Positions 1 through 9,265 of a stretch of 64,000 nucleotides of DNA are shown piece by piece (position 1 is the stretch's first letter; each line of letters opens with the position of its first letter). Under the pieces are notes generated by a model, which saw only the letters and a program-made list of their open reading frames with translations, was not told the origin of the DNA and made no database searches. The stretch comes from Ampullimonas aquatilis (GTDB taxonomy: Bacteria > Pseudomonadota > Gammaproteobacteria > Burkholderiales > Burkholderiaceae_D). The stretch covers positions 3,100,001 to 3,164,000 of the forward strand of contig NZ_CP183834.1 in NCBI RefSeq assembly GCF_049675895.1, in the 5' to 3' direction. The translations under genes and the position numbers were made by a program.

Positions 1-686
1 GTACCTGTCTGGAATGATGGATCAGTCAACGTGTCAATGAATGGAATCAAAAATTCATCTTTTGATCGGATGCTGGAGACCTCATGATACGCATTGAATA
101 TCTCTCCCTCATCAAGCCCCAAGCTCTCGACAATATATTGATACGCATGAGTATGAATGGCTTCTTCAAAAGCTTGGCGCAACAGATACTGACGGCACTC
201 AGGATTGGTGATGTGACGGTAAGTCCCCAGAACAATATTGTTTGCAGCCAATGAATCCGCTGTCACAAAGAATCCCAGATTCCGCGTTACGATACGGCGC
301 TCATCTTCTGTCAGTCCATTCGGATCCTTCCACAGAGCGATATCACGGCTCATGTTGATTTCTTGAGGCATCCAATGATTGGCACAACCAGCCAGATATT
401 TCTCCCAAGCCCATTTGTATTTAAATGGCACCAACTGATTCACATCGGCACGGCAATTGATGATGCGTTTATCTTCAACTCGAACCCGCCCCTCTGATGC
501 GGCTTTTTGTGTAAAGACATCAGTAGATGGTCGAGTTTTCACAGCATTCATAATCGTCGGAGACAGCGCAATATGATCAGGTTGCAAATTGGCCGTTACG
601 CTTTGCAGACCTAGTCCAGCTCGGACAGCGTCATTTCTTGATGACACCGGTTGACTCGGTGTCACTTGATCATCCCAACTTAACAT
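1..686 (-). CDS. nrdB: Ribonucleotide reductase class Ia, beta subunit (partial)
   Basis: Small radical-bearing subunit of aerobic ribonucleotide reductase, which works with NrdA in the cytoplasm to make deoxynucleotides. The first 228 codons are present; the gene runs off the left edge of the window. Around residue 175 the iron-ligand segment FEEAIHTHAY is visible: the E-x-x-H pair matches E115/H118 of the E. coli enzyme, and the Tyr four residues after the His sits where the radical Tyr122 lies. That supports class Ia rather than a tyrosine-free class Ic. The ATG at 684-686 has GGGAG about 9 bases upstream. It lies 54 bp after the nrdA stop, so the two genes probably share a transcript. The identification is secure from the conserved block beginning WMPQEINMSRDIALWKDP. 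Confidence 0.96.
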   Translation of the reverse strand, partial: MLSWDDQVTPSQPVSSRNDAVRAGLGLQSVTANLQPDHIALSPTIMNAVKTRPSTDVFTQKAASEGRVRVEDKRIINCRADVNQLVPFKYKWAWEKYLAGCANHWMPQEINMSRDIALWKDPNGLTEDERRIVTRNLGFFVTADSLAANNIVLGTYRHITNPECRQYLLRQAFEEAIHTHAYQYIVESLGLDEGEIFNAYHEVSSIRSKDEFLIPFIDTLTDPSFQTG

Positions 687-740
687 TATTTATTTCTCCC
701 AAAATTTTAGCCAATCACAGAGTGACTCCATCTATAACCA

Positions 741-3686
741 TTACTGACAAGCTTCGCACTCATCAAAACCTGGATCACCTGGTCGAAGCATGCAGGCCGG
801 GCCAGCTGGCTCTTCATCAACAACCCCAACAGTTTGTGTGATTGATGCCGCCGAAGTGGCCATACCTCCAGTAGAAGGCACTGCATTGAGTGAACCGACT
901 TTACTGGTTGACTTTTCTGCATGAGTAGCGCCCATCGTGCGTAGATAATAAGTTGTTTTCAAACCGCGTAACCAGGCCAGTTTATAAGTGTCATCCAGCT
1001 TTTTACCTGATGCACCAGCCATGTAGATATTGAGTGATTGCGCTTGATCAATCCATTTCTGGCGACGTGCCGCTGCTTCAACGACCCACAAAGAATCAAC
1101 CTCAAAGGCAGTTGCATAGACTGCACGCAAGTCCGCTGGGATACGATCAATTTTTGACAGGCTGCCATCAAAGTATTTGAGATCGGAAACCATCACTTCA
1201 TCCCACAATCCACGAGCCTTCAAATCGCGTACCAAATAGTCATTGACCACCGTAAATTCACCGGACAGGTTCGATTTCACGTACAAGTTTTGATAAGTTG
1301 GCTCAATACAGGCTGACACACCAATGATATTGGAAATCGTCGCCGTTGGTGCAATCGCAATACAGTTTGAATTACGCATGCCATATTGCTTAATACGTTC
1401 ACGCAATGCATCCCAGTTCATGGTACTGCTCATATCAATTTCCACATAGCCACCACGGGCTTCTTGCAGCATGGCAATGGTATCTTGAGGCAAGATGCCT
1501 TGATCCCACAGTGAGCCTCTGTAGGTCGCATAACGGCCACGCTCCTCAGCTAGCTCAGTAGAAGCCCAATAAGCGTAGTAGCAGACTGCCTCCATGGAGG
1601 TGTCAGCAAAGGCCACCGCAGTTTCAGATGCATAAGGAATACGCAAGACATGCAGACTATCCTGAAAACCCATGATGCCCATACCTACCGGGCGATGTTT
1701 CAGATTGGAATTGCGCGCCTTGCCAACTGCGTAATAATTGATATCAATGACGTTGTCCAACATCCGCATTGCCGTGCGGATGGTCTTTTGTAGTTTTTCG
1801 TGATCCAGCTCGTACTCACCTTGAGCGTTTTGTTTCAGATGTGCGACTAGGTTGACCGACCCCAAATTACATACCGCGATTTCATTTTCATTGGTATTAA
1901 GCGTAATTTCAGTACACAAATTTGAGCTATGTACTACGCCAATATGCTGTTGTGGTGAACGGATATTGCAGGGGTCTTTGAAAGTAATCCAGGGATGGCC
2001 TGTTTCAAACAACATGGACAACATTTTGCGCCACATACCTTGTGCAGACACCTTTTTAAACAGTTTGACTTCACCTCGTGCTGCTTTTTCTTCATAGGCA
2101 ACATAGGCTGTTTCAAACTCCTTACCAAACTTGTCATGCAGATCAGGCACATTGGATGGAGAAAATAATGTCCACTCACCGTTTTCCATGACCCGCTTCA
2201 TAAACAGGTCAGGAATCCAGTTGGCCGTATTCATATCATGTGTACGACGACGATCGTCACCCGTGTTTTTACGCAACTCGAGAAACTCCTCGACATCCAG
2301 ATGCCAAGTTTCCAGATAGGCACAAACAGCCCCCTTACGCTTACCTCCCTGATTGACGGCGACAGCCGTGTCATTGACTACCTTCAGGAAAGGCACAACA
2401 CCCTGCGATTTGCCATTGGTACCCTTGATATAGGAACCCAGCGCACGCACAGGTGTCCAGTCATTACCCAATCCACCGGCAAATTTGGACAATAGCGCGT
2501 TTTCTTTTAATGCCTCATAAATACCTTCCAGGTCATCAGACACCGTCGTCAGATAGCAGGAGGACAACTGCGAACGCTGGGTACCAGAATTAAACAAGGT
2601 TGGTGTTGAGCTCATGAAATCGAACTTGGACAAAACTTCATAAAATTCGATCGCACGTTTCTCACGCTCGATCTCACCTAAGGCCAAGCCCATCGCCACC
2701 CGCATGAAAAATGCCTGAGGCAACTCAATGCGAACTCCCTCGACATGCAGGAAATAGCGGTCAAATAACGTTTGCAGACCGAGATAACCAAATTGCAAGT
2801 CACGCTTCGCATCCATTGCTGCAGCCAGTTTCCTGAGATCAAATTGACCCAGCTTTTCATCAAGCAAACCAGCTTCAATGCCACGACGAATAAACTTTGG
2901 AAAATATTCTGTGTAGCGAGTGTCCATCTCTCCCTGAGGAACTTCTTCCCCCAGGACTTCCTTGCGGATGGTGTGCAATAAAAGCCGCGCAGTCACCTGA
3001 CTGTACGCAGGATCTTTTTCAATCAAAGCTCGAGCCGATAAGATTGCCGACTTGAACAACTCCTCAACGGGCACACCATCATAAATATTTCTAATGGTTG
3101 CATCAAGAATAAGCGCTGCTTGCACAACATTGCCCAAACCTTCACAAGCGGCTTCAATCACACTGCGCAACTTCGCCATATCCAAGGGGCGTGAAATACC
3201 ACCATCGATAACTGAAATAGCATGATGCTCTTCTTGCTGCGCCACTGTCTCACGTTGGCGGGCTCGCTCTTGAGAACGTTTCTCACGATACAAAACATAG
3301 GAGCGCGCCACGTCATGTTCGCCTGAACGCATCAGCGACAGTTCAACCTGATCCTGTACATCCTCAATATGGAAAGTACCACCGGATGGTCTGCTGCGCA
3401 CCAGTGCACGAACCACCGCTTGGGTGAGTTGCTCGACCACTTCACGAATGCGCGCAGATGCAGCACCTTGCCCACCGTTGACAGCTAAAAATGCCTTCGT
3501 CATGGCAATAGAAATTTTGGCCGGCTCAAAAGCCACCACAGAACCATTACGGCGAATAATCTTGTAATCGCTCAATTGCGTAGACACCGGTCCATTCTGA
3601 TCAATCGTTTGAGCAGACTCGGACATTGTCGATAAGTTACCCAGACCAGTTTGCTGCGGGATTTGTGATATGCCACCAACTTGCAT
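741..3686 (-). CDS. nrdA: Ribonucleotide reductase class Ia, alpha subunit
   Basis: Catalytic subunit that reduces ribonucleoside diphosphates. About 981 residues, longer than E. coli NrdA (761) because the N-terminus carries two ATP-cone-like domains: one starting at YKIIRRNGSVVAFEPAKI (residues about 40-135) and a more divergent one starting near VIDGGISRPLDMAKLRSV (about 155-245). The barrel has the active-site cysteines in SSCYL and NLCTEI, the N-x-C-x-E motif and the block NSNCIAIAPTATISNIIG. The tail ends in CEACQ, the swinging redox pair re-reduced by thioredoxin or glutaredoxin. I chose the ATG at 3684-3686 because GGAG stands 5 bases before it; the longer frame would need a GTG two codons upstream. 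Two cones occur in some other NrdA proteins, such as that of Pseudomonas, and fit dATP-controlled oligomerisation. nrdB follows. Confidence 0.97.
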   Translation of the reverse strand: MQVGGISQIPQQTGLGNLSTMSESAQTIDQNGPVSTQLSDYKIIRRNGSVVAFEPAKISIAMTKAFLAVNGGQGAASARIREVVEQLTQAVVRALVRSRPSGGTFHIEDVQDQVELSLMRSGEHDVARSYVLYREKRSQERARQRETVAQQEEHHAISVIDGGISRPLDMAKLRSVIEAACEGLGNVVQAALILDATIRNIYDGVPVEELFKSAILSARALIEKDPAYSQVTARLLLHTIRKEVLGEEVPQGEMDTRYTEYFPKFIRRGIEAGLLDEKLGQFDLRKLAAAMDAKRDLQFGYLGLQTLFDRYFLHVEGVRIELPQAFFMRVAMGLALGEIEREKRAIEFYEVLSKFDFMSSTPTLFNSGTQRSQLSSCYLTTVSDDLEGIYEALKENALLSKFAGGLGNDWTPVRALGSYIKGTNGKSQGVVPFLKVVNDTAVAVNQGGKRKGAVCAYLETWHLDVEEFLELRKNTGDDRRRTHDMNTANWIPDLFMKRVMENGEWTLFSPSNVPDLHDKFGKEFETAYVAYEEKAARGEVKLFKKVSAQGMWRKMLSMLFETGHPWITFKDPCNIRSPQQHIGVVHSSNLCTEITLNTNENEIAVCNLGSVNLVAHLKQNAQGEYELDHEKLQKTIRTAMRMLDNVIDINYYAVGKARNSNLKHRPVGMGIMGFQDSLHVLRIPYASETAVAFADTSMEAVCYYAYWASTELAEERGRYATYRGSLWDQGILPQDTIAMLQEARGGYVEIDMSSTMNWDALRERIKQYGMRNSNCIAIAPTATISNIIGVSACIEPTYQNLYVKSNLSGEFTVVNDYLVRDLKARGLWDEVMVSDLKYFDGSLSKIDRIPADLRAVYATAFEVDSLWVVEAAARRQKWIDQAQSLNIYMAGASGKKLDDTYKLAWLRGLKTTYYLRTMGATHAEKSTSKVGSLNAVPSTGGMATSAASITQTVGVVDEEPAGPACMLRPGDPGFDECEACQ

Positions 3687-3850
3687 GCGCACTCCAGATA
3701 AAAAAAGAGTTAATCAGAACGCTTGTCAAAAAGCGGGAATACAGGAATTTTTCAGAAATTTGGTGCCATTACATGGCATTTGAAACCTAATAATGGCGGC
3801 CGATAGCAGCCGTTATTCATGAGTTATCAACAACTTTTCCACTGGCTTAT

Positions 3851-3922
3851 ACACTACATGTAGTAGTTATACTGGAAAAAACAACTACAGCTAGTATAGT
3901 TGAGATCACTGTACCTAGCCAA
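3851..3922 (-). promoter_or_regulatory. nrdAB promoter with two NrdR boxes
   Basis: On the minus strand a -35 TTGGCT (3917-3922) and a -10 TATACT (3893-3898) are separated by 18 bp and point at nrdA. Two near-palindromes resemble the NrdR box: ACTACATGTAGT (3853-3864) and ACTACAGCTAGT (3884-3895). Their centres are 31 bp apart, three helical turns, which is the usual spacing of paired NrdR sites. The upstream box overlaps the -10 and the other lies just after the expected transcription start, as expected for repression. This leaves a leader of about 200 nt. The gene-free stretch 3687-4015 holds nothing else that I can identify. Confidence 0.8.
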
Positions 3923-4015
3923 GTATTCAGTAAAAAAATTGTTTCCGATGCACTCGGGAAACTACTATAGAAAAGCCATCAGGTTTAAGCTAACCGGATT
4001 CAAACAAAAAAGTAA

Positions 4016-4615
4016 TTAGGCCTTAAAGCTCTGGAATGGCAAAGACTCGCTCGGAAGCAAGGAGAGTGATTGATATGCTTGCCAATCAAAACAATGACCA
4101 GGATCGGTCTTGCGTCCAGGTGCAATGTCAGCGTGTCCAACCACTGCAGTAATAGGATAGTGCGACATCAATGTACGCGTGAGTTGCGCTAGCATCTGAT
4201 ATTGCCCCTCAGAAAAGGGGGTCTCATCAGTCCCCTCCAACTCGATACCAATCGAAAAGTCGTTACAGTTTTCACGCCCTTGAAAACTCGATCTGCCCGC
4301 ATGCCAGGCACGATTGTCACATGACACAAATTGACAAACTGAGCCTGCTCGATCAATGAAAAAATGTGCCGATACGCGAAGATTTTCAAGTTGCTCAAAA
4401 TAATCGTCAGCATTGCAATCAAGTCGATTCAGAAACAGATCATGCACATACCTACCACCAAACTGTCCGGGTGGTAGACTGATATCGTGTATGACCAATA
4501 AGCTAACCACCGCTTCCAGCGGTCTGCTTTCAAAATTGGGTGATGTTTCGTAGCTGATCAAACCTTGCGGAAAATCCGATGAGGCAACCAACCAGCCGTC
4601 AGCCATACTTAACAT
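4016..4615 (-). CDS. ampD: 1,6-anhydro-N-acetylmuramyl-L-alanine amidase AmpD
   Basis: Cytoplasmic zinc amidase that removes the stem peptide from anhydro-muropeptides during cell-wall recycling and so keeps the ampC inducer low. 199 residues. Zinc-site and catalytic positions can be followed: His in VIHDISLPPGQFGG, Glu in SIGIELEGTDE, and His/Lys/Asp in GHADIAPGRKTDPG. There is no signal peptide, which separates AmpD from the periplasmic amidases. The residue after the first zinc His is Asp where the family has Asn (HNISLP). The start codon lies 2 bp after the pilR stop, so it is the last gene of the operon; an in-frame ATG three codons later is an alternative start. Confidence 0.93.
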   Translation of the reverse strand: MLSMADGWLVASSDFPQGLISYETSPNFESRPLEAVVSLLVIHDISLPPGQFGGRYVHDLFLNRLDCNADDYFEQLENLRVSAHFFIDRAGSVCQFVSCDNRAWHAGRSSFQGRENCNDFSIGIELEGTDETPFSEGQYQMLAQLTRTLMSHYPITAVVGHADIAPGRKTDPGHCFDWQAYQSLSLLPSESLPFQSFKA

Positions 4616-4617
4616 AT

Positions 4618-6159
4618 TTATTCTGGCACCTGAATATCCAAACGCTGCATCCGATATCGTAATTGCCTGAAGCTCACGCCAAGCAATCTTGCTGCGGCAG
4701 TGCGGTTATAGCGGGTTTGCTCCAAGGCAACCATAATGGCCTGCCGCTCAAGCAAATCCAGATATTCTGGCAAGGGGGTCGGCAAACCAGATGCCGCAAA
4801 ATCGGGCAGCAGTGCCTTATCAAACTGCACTGTGTCAGATTTGACTACTTCAAAAGCAGAATTCTCAAGTGACTGCCCGGCCTGCAAAGACAATAAAGGT
4901 TCAATCAGTCCTAAATCGACAACCTCAATTCGAGGCCCTTCTGCAAACGCTACTGCACGTTCCAGAATATTTTCTAATTCACGCACATTGCCCGGAAATG
5001 AATAGTTCTGCAAAGCCAATACTGCTTCTTGAGATAAGGTTTTGGCAGTACCAGAATCAGCCTGCCAAGACAATCTGGCAAGTATCTGCTCTGCAAGTAA
5101 AACAATATCTTCACGACGCTCGCGCAATGATGGCAATTTCAGCTCTATCACATTCAGTCGATAAAACAGATCCTGCCTGAAAGCACCTTGTGCAACCAAT
5201 TGACCAAGATTCTTGTGAGTCGCACTGATAATTCGGACATCTACTGACTCCTCCATCGAAGAACCAATTTTACGAACACGACGCTCCTGTATTGCACGCA
5301 ATAACTTGACCTGCATGGGGAGCGGCAAATCGGCCACCTCATCCAACATGAGCGTTCCTTGATGCGCCGCCTGAAAAAAGCCTTCTCTCTCAGTATCCGC
5401 CCCAGTAAATGCACCTTTTTTATATCCGAAAAACTCTGCTTCCATCAGAGTCTCTGGAATTGCACCACAGTTAACCGCAACAAAAGGCTTATCCATACGC
5501 GAACTAGCCGCATGAATCTCCCTAGCCGCCAACTCTTTGCCACTACCCGACTCACCATTGATTGCGACTGGTGCCAAACTTCTGGCCAGCCGGACAATGC
5601 TGTTACGCACATCATTAAGCGCCGCAGAATCACCTACCATTCTTGGTGTCACAGATTTACTCGGTCCGCTTGCCAGACGTGGTCCATTGGTCACCGGTTT
5701 GGGACTCGATAAACCTGAGCTCCCTTTCCCCGTTTCGAGTCGAGCACCGATCGCCGCCTGGACAAGAATCCGCAATTGATCAAGCGATACCGGCTTTGAT
5801 AAATAATCAAAGGCACCGGCCTTTAAAGCATTGACCGCAGTTTCTGCACTGCCAAAAGCAGTAATGACGGCAATCGGTGTTTGGGGATATTGCTCATTGA
5901 CCAGTTTGACCAATGCAATACCATCGCCATCTGGTAAACGCATATCCGTCAAAACCAAATCAAACGTTTGTTGACCCAGCAATGTTTTGGCTTCTTCAAC
6001 GGTTCCCGCCAACTCGACATCAAAACCAAGCTTGATAATCGTAATTGCCAGCAATTCACGTAAATCAGCCTCGTCATCAATAACGAGCACAGAAGATCTA
6101 CCGCTCTTGGCAGCGCTTATTTGGCTGGGCATTGATTTGGAAAAGCTTTGACTCACCAT
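4618..6159 (-). CDS. pilR: Sigma-54-dependent response regulator PilR
   Basis: NtrC-family activator that, when phosphorylated by PilS, drives sigma-54 transcription of type IV pilin. 513 residues: a receiver domain at about 22-135 with the phospho-acceptor Asp in DLVLTDMRLPDGDG; an AAA+ domain at about 175-400 with Walker A GESGSGKE and the sigma-54 contact loop GAFTGA; and a C-terminal Fis-type helix-turn-helix ending near TAAARLLGVSFRQLRYRMQR. It is assigned as PilR rather than NtrC because it follows a multi-pass membrane kinase of PilS type, 11 bp downstream. No pilin gene is in the window. ampD follows immediately. Confidence 0.92.
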   Translation of the reverse strand: MVSQSFSKSMPSQISAAKSGRSSVLVIDDEADLRELLAITIIKLGFDVELAGTVEEAKTLLGQQTFDLVLTDMRLPDGDGIALVKLVNEQYPQTPIAVITAFGSAETAVNALKAGAFDYLSKPVSLDQLRILVQAAIGARLETGKGSSGLSSPKPVTNGPRLASGPSKSVTPRMVGDSAALNDVRNSIVRLARSLAPVAINGESGSGKELAAREIHAASSRMDKPFVAVNCGAIPETLMEAEFFGYKKGAFTGADTEREGFFQAAHQGTLMLDEVADLPLPMQVKLLRAIQERRVRKIGSSMEESVDVRIISATHKNLGQLVAQGAFRQDLFYRLNVIELKLPSLRERREDIVLLAEQILARLSWQADSGTAKTLSQEAVLALQNYSFPGNVRELENILERAVAFAEGPRIEVVDLGLIEPLLSLQAGQSLENSAFEVVKSDTVQFDKALLPDFAASGLPTPLPEYLDLLERQAIMVALEQTRYNRTAAARLLGVSFRQLRYRMQRLDIQVPE

Positions 6160-6170
6160 ATTCTCTTCAA

Positions 6171-8090
6171 TTAATTCTTATATCGGTTATCTGTGGAGGA
6201 AGGTTGCTCTGTGTATTGAACAGCGCGTTGAATAGTTGGTAAATCAAGCGCGTGCTCTGAACGGAAATCACGCCCCAGTGGCAGCGTGTCAGACCACTTG
6301 GTTTGCCATCTTTTCAAGCTAATAACAAACTCGCCGCCCACTCTAGGTCGTGGCGTCGCCCCATTCATCGATGCACCACTGCGATAGTAGATTTCAGCAC
6401 CGTTTGAAATACAAAGTTCTCTGGCCAAATACAACCCCAAACCAGTACCTTTGGCTGCAGTTGTAAAAAAAGGCTCAAATAGATGCTGCCTTACCTCAGA
6501 CGGAATCTCCGGACCATCGTTTTTGATAGTCAGCTCCAACCGATTTCTCACACCAGCATTGAGTCTGACTACAATGGAGCCGGGCTTGCCACTGGCATAA
6601 CGCTGCGCATTGACCATCAGATTCATCACCACCTGTCGCAGATGAAATGGATCGAACAAGACGTTATCGGTCTCTTCAATCTGGAGATGTACCATGGCAT
6701 CGTCCAACGATCGATCACGCAAAAAGTCCCCGATAATCTCCCTGACAGCAATCTCAGACTCCAAAGGCTCCTGATCAACCCGGACTTTTTTACTGACTTG
6801 CAGAACATCTTCAATAATTCTGTTCAGGCGCAGTACATTTTCTTGAACAATCCGGGTCATGCGTTGATAGAGCGCCGGATTATCGGCTTCAGCAAACTCT
6901 TCTGCCAACAAGGCATTGGCATGACTAATCGCTGCCAAGGGATTACGGATTTCATGAGCGATACTGGCTGTGAGTCTCCCCATAGAAGCAAGTTTTAACT
7001 GCTGCGCCTGCTCTTCCACACGTCCCATGTCTTCTAGATAGATGATTGACTGATGCGCTTCAGGTTGAATATCGTGATCACTCTGATGAGGCTCTACAAA
7101 ACGCGCCCGTAACCGTCGATTTTTTTTCTGCGATTTGAACATTTCAGCATCCTGATCAGATTGACTTATTTTCTGAGCAGCCTCAAATTGGGTGACACTA
7201 TCTTCCAAGACAAAATAAATCTCATGCTCCAAGTTAAACTGACTTTCTGCCATCCGTCTTTGCCATTGCCGAAATTTCTGCCCTAGCTTGTCCAATCCCT
7301 CAATTCGATACAGGTTATAAGGTGCAATGGCTCGCCCAGAAAGATCCAAAATATCCTGGGCGGCCTGATTACTGGCGATGATGGATCCATCCCGTTTAAC
7401 AATCAACACACCATCCTGCATTTCAGCAATCACCAATTGATTAATCTCAAGTTGGTATTTGAGGTCCAACCCACGTTGATTGGCAAGTCGCTCCTGAGCA
7501 ATCAATCTGACAGCGAAACGATGCATGAGCAATGCCGTTGCAAATAGCGCGGCCGAAAGCAAACCAACCTGCAAAATCGAAGACTCGGCCTCATGTTGAA
7601 AATAAGCAAGAATGGCTTGATAGAGCATAGCCACTGTAGCAGTCGTAGCCGCCAATATTGGAAAACCTAAAGGTCCAAGAACGGCAGCACCCGCCACCGG
7701 AAACAAATAAAGAATGGCAAAGCCACTTTTCATGCCACCACTGACCGTTAGCAATGCCGTCAACATGACCAAATCCAAGATGATCTGTCCTAGCAACTGC
7801 CAGTAAAAACGATGGCGCCACCACAATGCCAAGCAAAGTGCCATCGCCCCCAACAAGAAGTAGATGCCATTGGCAAGCATGACATCTTTTTCAACCGACT
7901 CAAAAAACTGGGTCAATGACAGTTGCTTGAAGAATTGGCTGATAAACATGACCAACGCTAAAACCAGACGCGCCGAAGCAAATGCCGTCAGCGAAGTCCA
8001 GAAACTCTTGGGAAATACCTGCCTTGAGAGCATGGCAACACTTGCCAGCACCTTAACAGGATTACCCATATTTCTAATTGAGTTGGTCAT
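6171..8090 (-). CDS. pilS: Membrane sensor histidine kinase PilS
   Basis: Sensor partner of PilR, controlling type IV pilus genes. With the ATG at 8088-8090 the protein has 639 residues: about six hydrophobic segments in the first 200 residues, then a PAS-like region (about 230-340, ADGVLIV-like block MQDGVLIVKRDGSIIASNQA), the phospho-acceptor helix SIAHEIRNPLAAISHA, and an ATPase domain with N-box NLMVNAQRYASG and G-box GTGLGLYLAREL. The open frame extends to 8153, but that would overlap the upstream small gene by 43 bp, so the internal ATG is preferred; its ribosome-binding site is weak. A charged linker of about 60 residues between PAS and kinase core is longer than usual. Confidence 0.9.
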   Translation of the reverse strand: MTNSIRNMGNPVKVLASVAMLSRQVFPKSFWTSLTAFASARLVLALVMFISQFFKQLSLTQFFESVEKDVMLANGIYFLLGAMALCLALWWRHRFYWQLLGQIILDLVMLTALLTVSGGMKSGFAILYLFPVAGAAVLGPLGFPILAATTATVAMLYQAILAYFQHEAESSILQVGLLSAALFATALLMHRFAVRLIAQERLANQRGLDLKYQLEINQLVIAEMQDGVLIVKRDGSIIASNQAAQDILDLSGRAIAPYNLYRIEGLDKLGQKFRQWQRRMAESQFNLEHEIYFVLEDSVTQFEAAQKISQSDQDAEMFKSQKKNRRLRARFVEPHQSDHDIQPEAHQSIIYLEDMGRVEEQAQQLKLASMGRLTASIAHEIRNPLAAISHANALLAEEFAEADNPALYQRMTRIVQENVLRLNRIIEDVLQVSKKVRVDQEPLESEIAVREIIGDFLRDRSLDDAMVHLQIEETDNVLFDPFHLRQVVMNLMVNAQRYASGKPGSIVVRLNAGVRNRLELTIKNDGPEIPSEVRQHLFEPFFTTAAKGTGLGLYLARELCISNGAEIYYRSGASMNGATPRPRVGGEFVISLKRWQTKWSDTLPLGRDFRSEHALDLPTIQRAVQYTEQPSSTDNRYKN

Positions 8091-8110
8091 GAGCTGTTTA
8101 AGGAAACCCT

Positions 8111-8359
8111 TTATTGGTGCTGAGCACCGAGTTTTGCATGGTCTGGGCAGCAATAACTTTGTTCACCAGATTGACAGGCCTCAGACGATGGGAAAAAAAC
8201 ACCACAACGAGCACACGCCACCATGGACTCAAGTTCTTGAGCGGCATGCTGACTGACTGCATCGTTTCTGCTCACTTCTCGCGCCGACTCCATACGACGA
8301 TGCTTCCACCAGATATAGCCCAAAATCAGTGTGAGCAACCAAAGAATAAATTTAGACAC
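8111..8359 (-). CDS. PP0621 family small zinc-ribbon-like protein
   Basis: 82 residues. The N-terminus FILWLLTLILGYIWW is a single hydrophobic anchor; the C-terminal half has four closely set cysteines (CARCGVFF and SYCCPDH), which suggests a small metal site. The protein resembles the uncharacterised PP0621 family often found next to pilS in beta- and gammaproteobacteria. It starts with GTG at 8357-8359; a strong Shine-Dalgarno, GGAGGTGAT, lies about 8 bases upstream and supports this start. The start overlaps the end of the upstream CcsA-like gene by 8 bp, which implies translational coupling. Function is unknown; a link to pilus or envelope sensing is only contextual. Confidence 0.8.
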   Translation of the reverse strand: MSKFILWLLTLILGYIWWKHRRMESAREVSRNDAVSQHAAQELESMVACARCGVFFPSSEACQSGEQSYCCPDHAKLGAQHQ

Positions 8360-9203
8360 GATGTAATATCACCTCCAGAACAAATCGGCTACCGATATAA
8401 GCCAGTAGCAAAGCAATGAAACCAGAGAAAGTCCAGCGTAAAGCTAGCTGCCCTCGCCAGCCATAGAATTGTCGGCCCAAGATCAATAAACCAAAGATCA
8501 CCCAAGATAAAATTGCAAAGACAGTTTTATGATCAAATCGAAAAGCTCGACCAAATAACTGTTCTGAAAAAACCAGCCCTGTTATCAAGGTCAAACTGAG
8601 TAAAACAAAACCCACAAAAATCATCCTGAAAAGCAGCCGCTCCAATGTCAGCAAAGGCGGCAATCGATCGATCAAGCGATATACAAAACCATTCAGACCC
8701 ACAGAATCATTATTTGACACAATGGCTCGATGCAGTCTTTGTTCAGCAATCACCATTAAAACGGCATGCATGGCCGCAATTGCGAACAGGCCATATGATA
8801 GAAATGCAATAATGAAGTGAGCTTTAAATAGCGGGTTATGAATATAGGTAACACTTTGATAAGAAGGAAAGAATAGCGGCAGTACCACGGCAATCGCCGT
8901 TAATGGGAAAATAATCGCGGCCAAACCCTCAATTGAGAAAAAAAGTCCCTCAATCAAATAAATTGCAGCACCCAGCCAAAACATGGTGGATAAGGCTGGC
9001 GCAAAACCAAACTGCATTACCATAGTCGAGTCTCGCACAACAAAAATCGTTTCATGCAGCAAGAAACCATGCAGTAATACTGCAAACAATAGTCCCAAAG
9101 TTTTAGCAGAACTATTTTTTTCAAGGACAGTATTTCCCCTGAAGGCGACACCCGCCAGCAAAAGGTAGACAAAAGCAGTCATTGCGTACAGTAAAATAAG
9201 CAT
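8352..9203 (-). CDS. CcsA/YpjD-like inner-membrane protein (cytochrome c assembly family)
   Basis: 283 residues with about eight hydrophobic segments and no soluble domain. The central block NPLFKAHFIIAFLSYGLFA, with a His in a membrane helix and an aromatic surround, is typical of the CcsA/CcmC/YpjD haem-handling superfamily. This short form is commonly found upstream of ffh in betaproteobacteria and is annotated as a cytochrome c biogenesis or YpjD-like protein; its actual role there is not established. It opens the operon that continues with PP0621, pilS, pilR and ampD, and is divergent from ffh with 62 bp between them. Confidence 0.82.
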   Translation of the reverse strand: MLILLYAMTAFVYLLLAGVAFRGNTVLEKNSSAKTLGLLFAVLLHGFLLHETIFVVRDSTMVMQFGFAPALSTMFWLGAAIYLIEGLFFSIEGLAAIIFPLTAIAVVLPLFFPSYQSVTYIHNPLFKAHFIIAFLSYGLFAIAAMHAVLMVIAEQRLHRAIVSNNDSVGLNGFVYRLIDRLPPLLTLERLLFRMIFVGFVLLSLTLITGLVFSEQLFGRAFRFDHKTVFAILSWVIFGLLILGRQFYGWRGQLALRWTFSGFIALLLAYIGSRFVLEVILHRV

Positions 9204-9265
9204 AGGGGAAGTTTACAACAACCCCGACCAATTCTTTTCATTACCTCCAACCCGATCCTACATCC

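Noticed and set aside
3815..3845. DnaA-box-like words TTATTCATG and TTATCAACA between nrdA and its promoter
   Set aside because: Each has mismatches to TTATNCACA and they are not clustered with further copies; no origin features are nearby.
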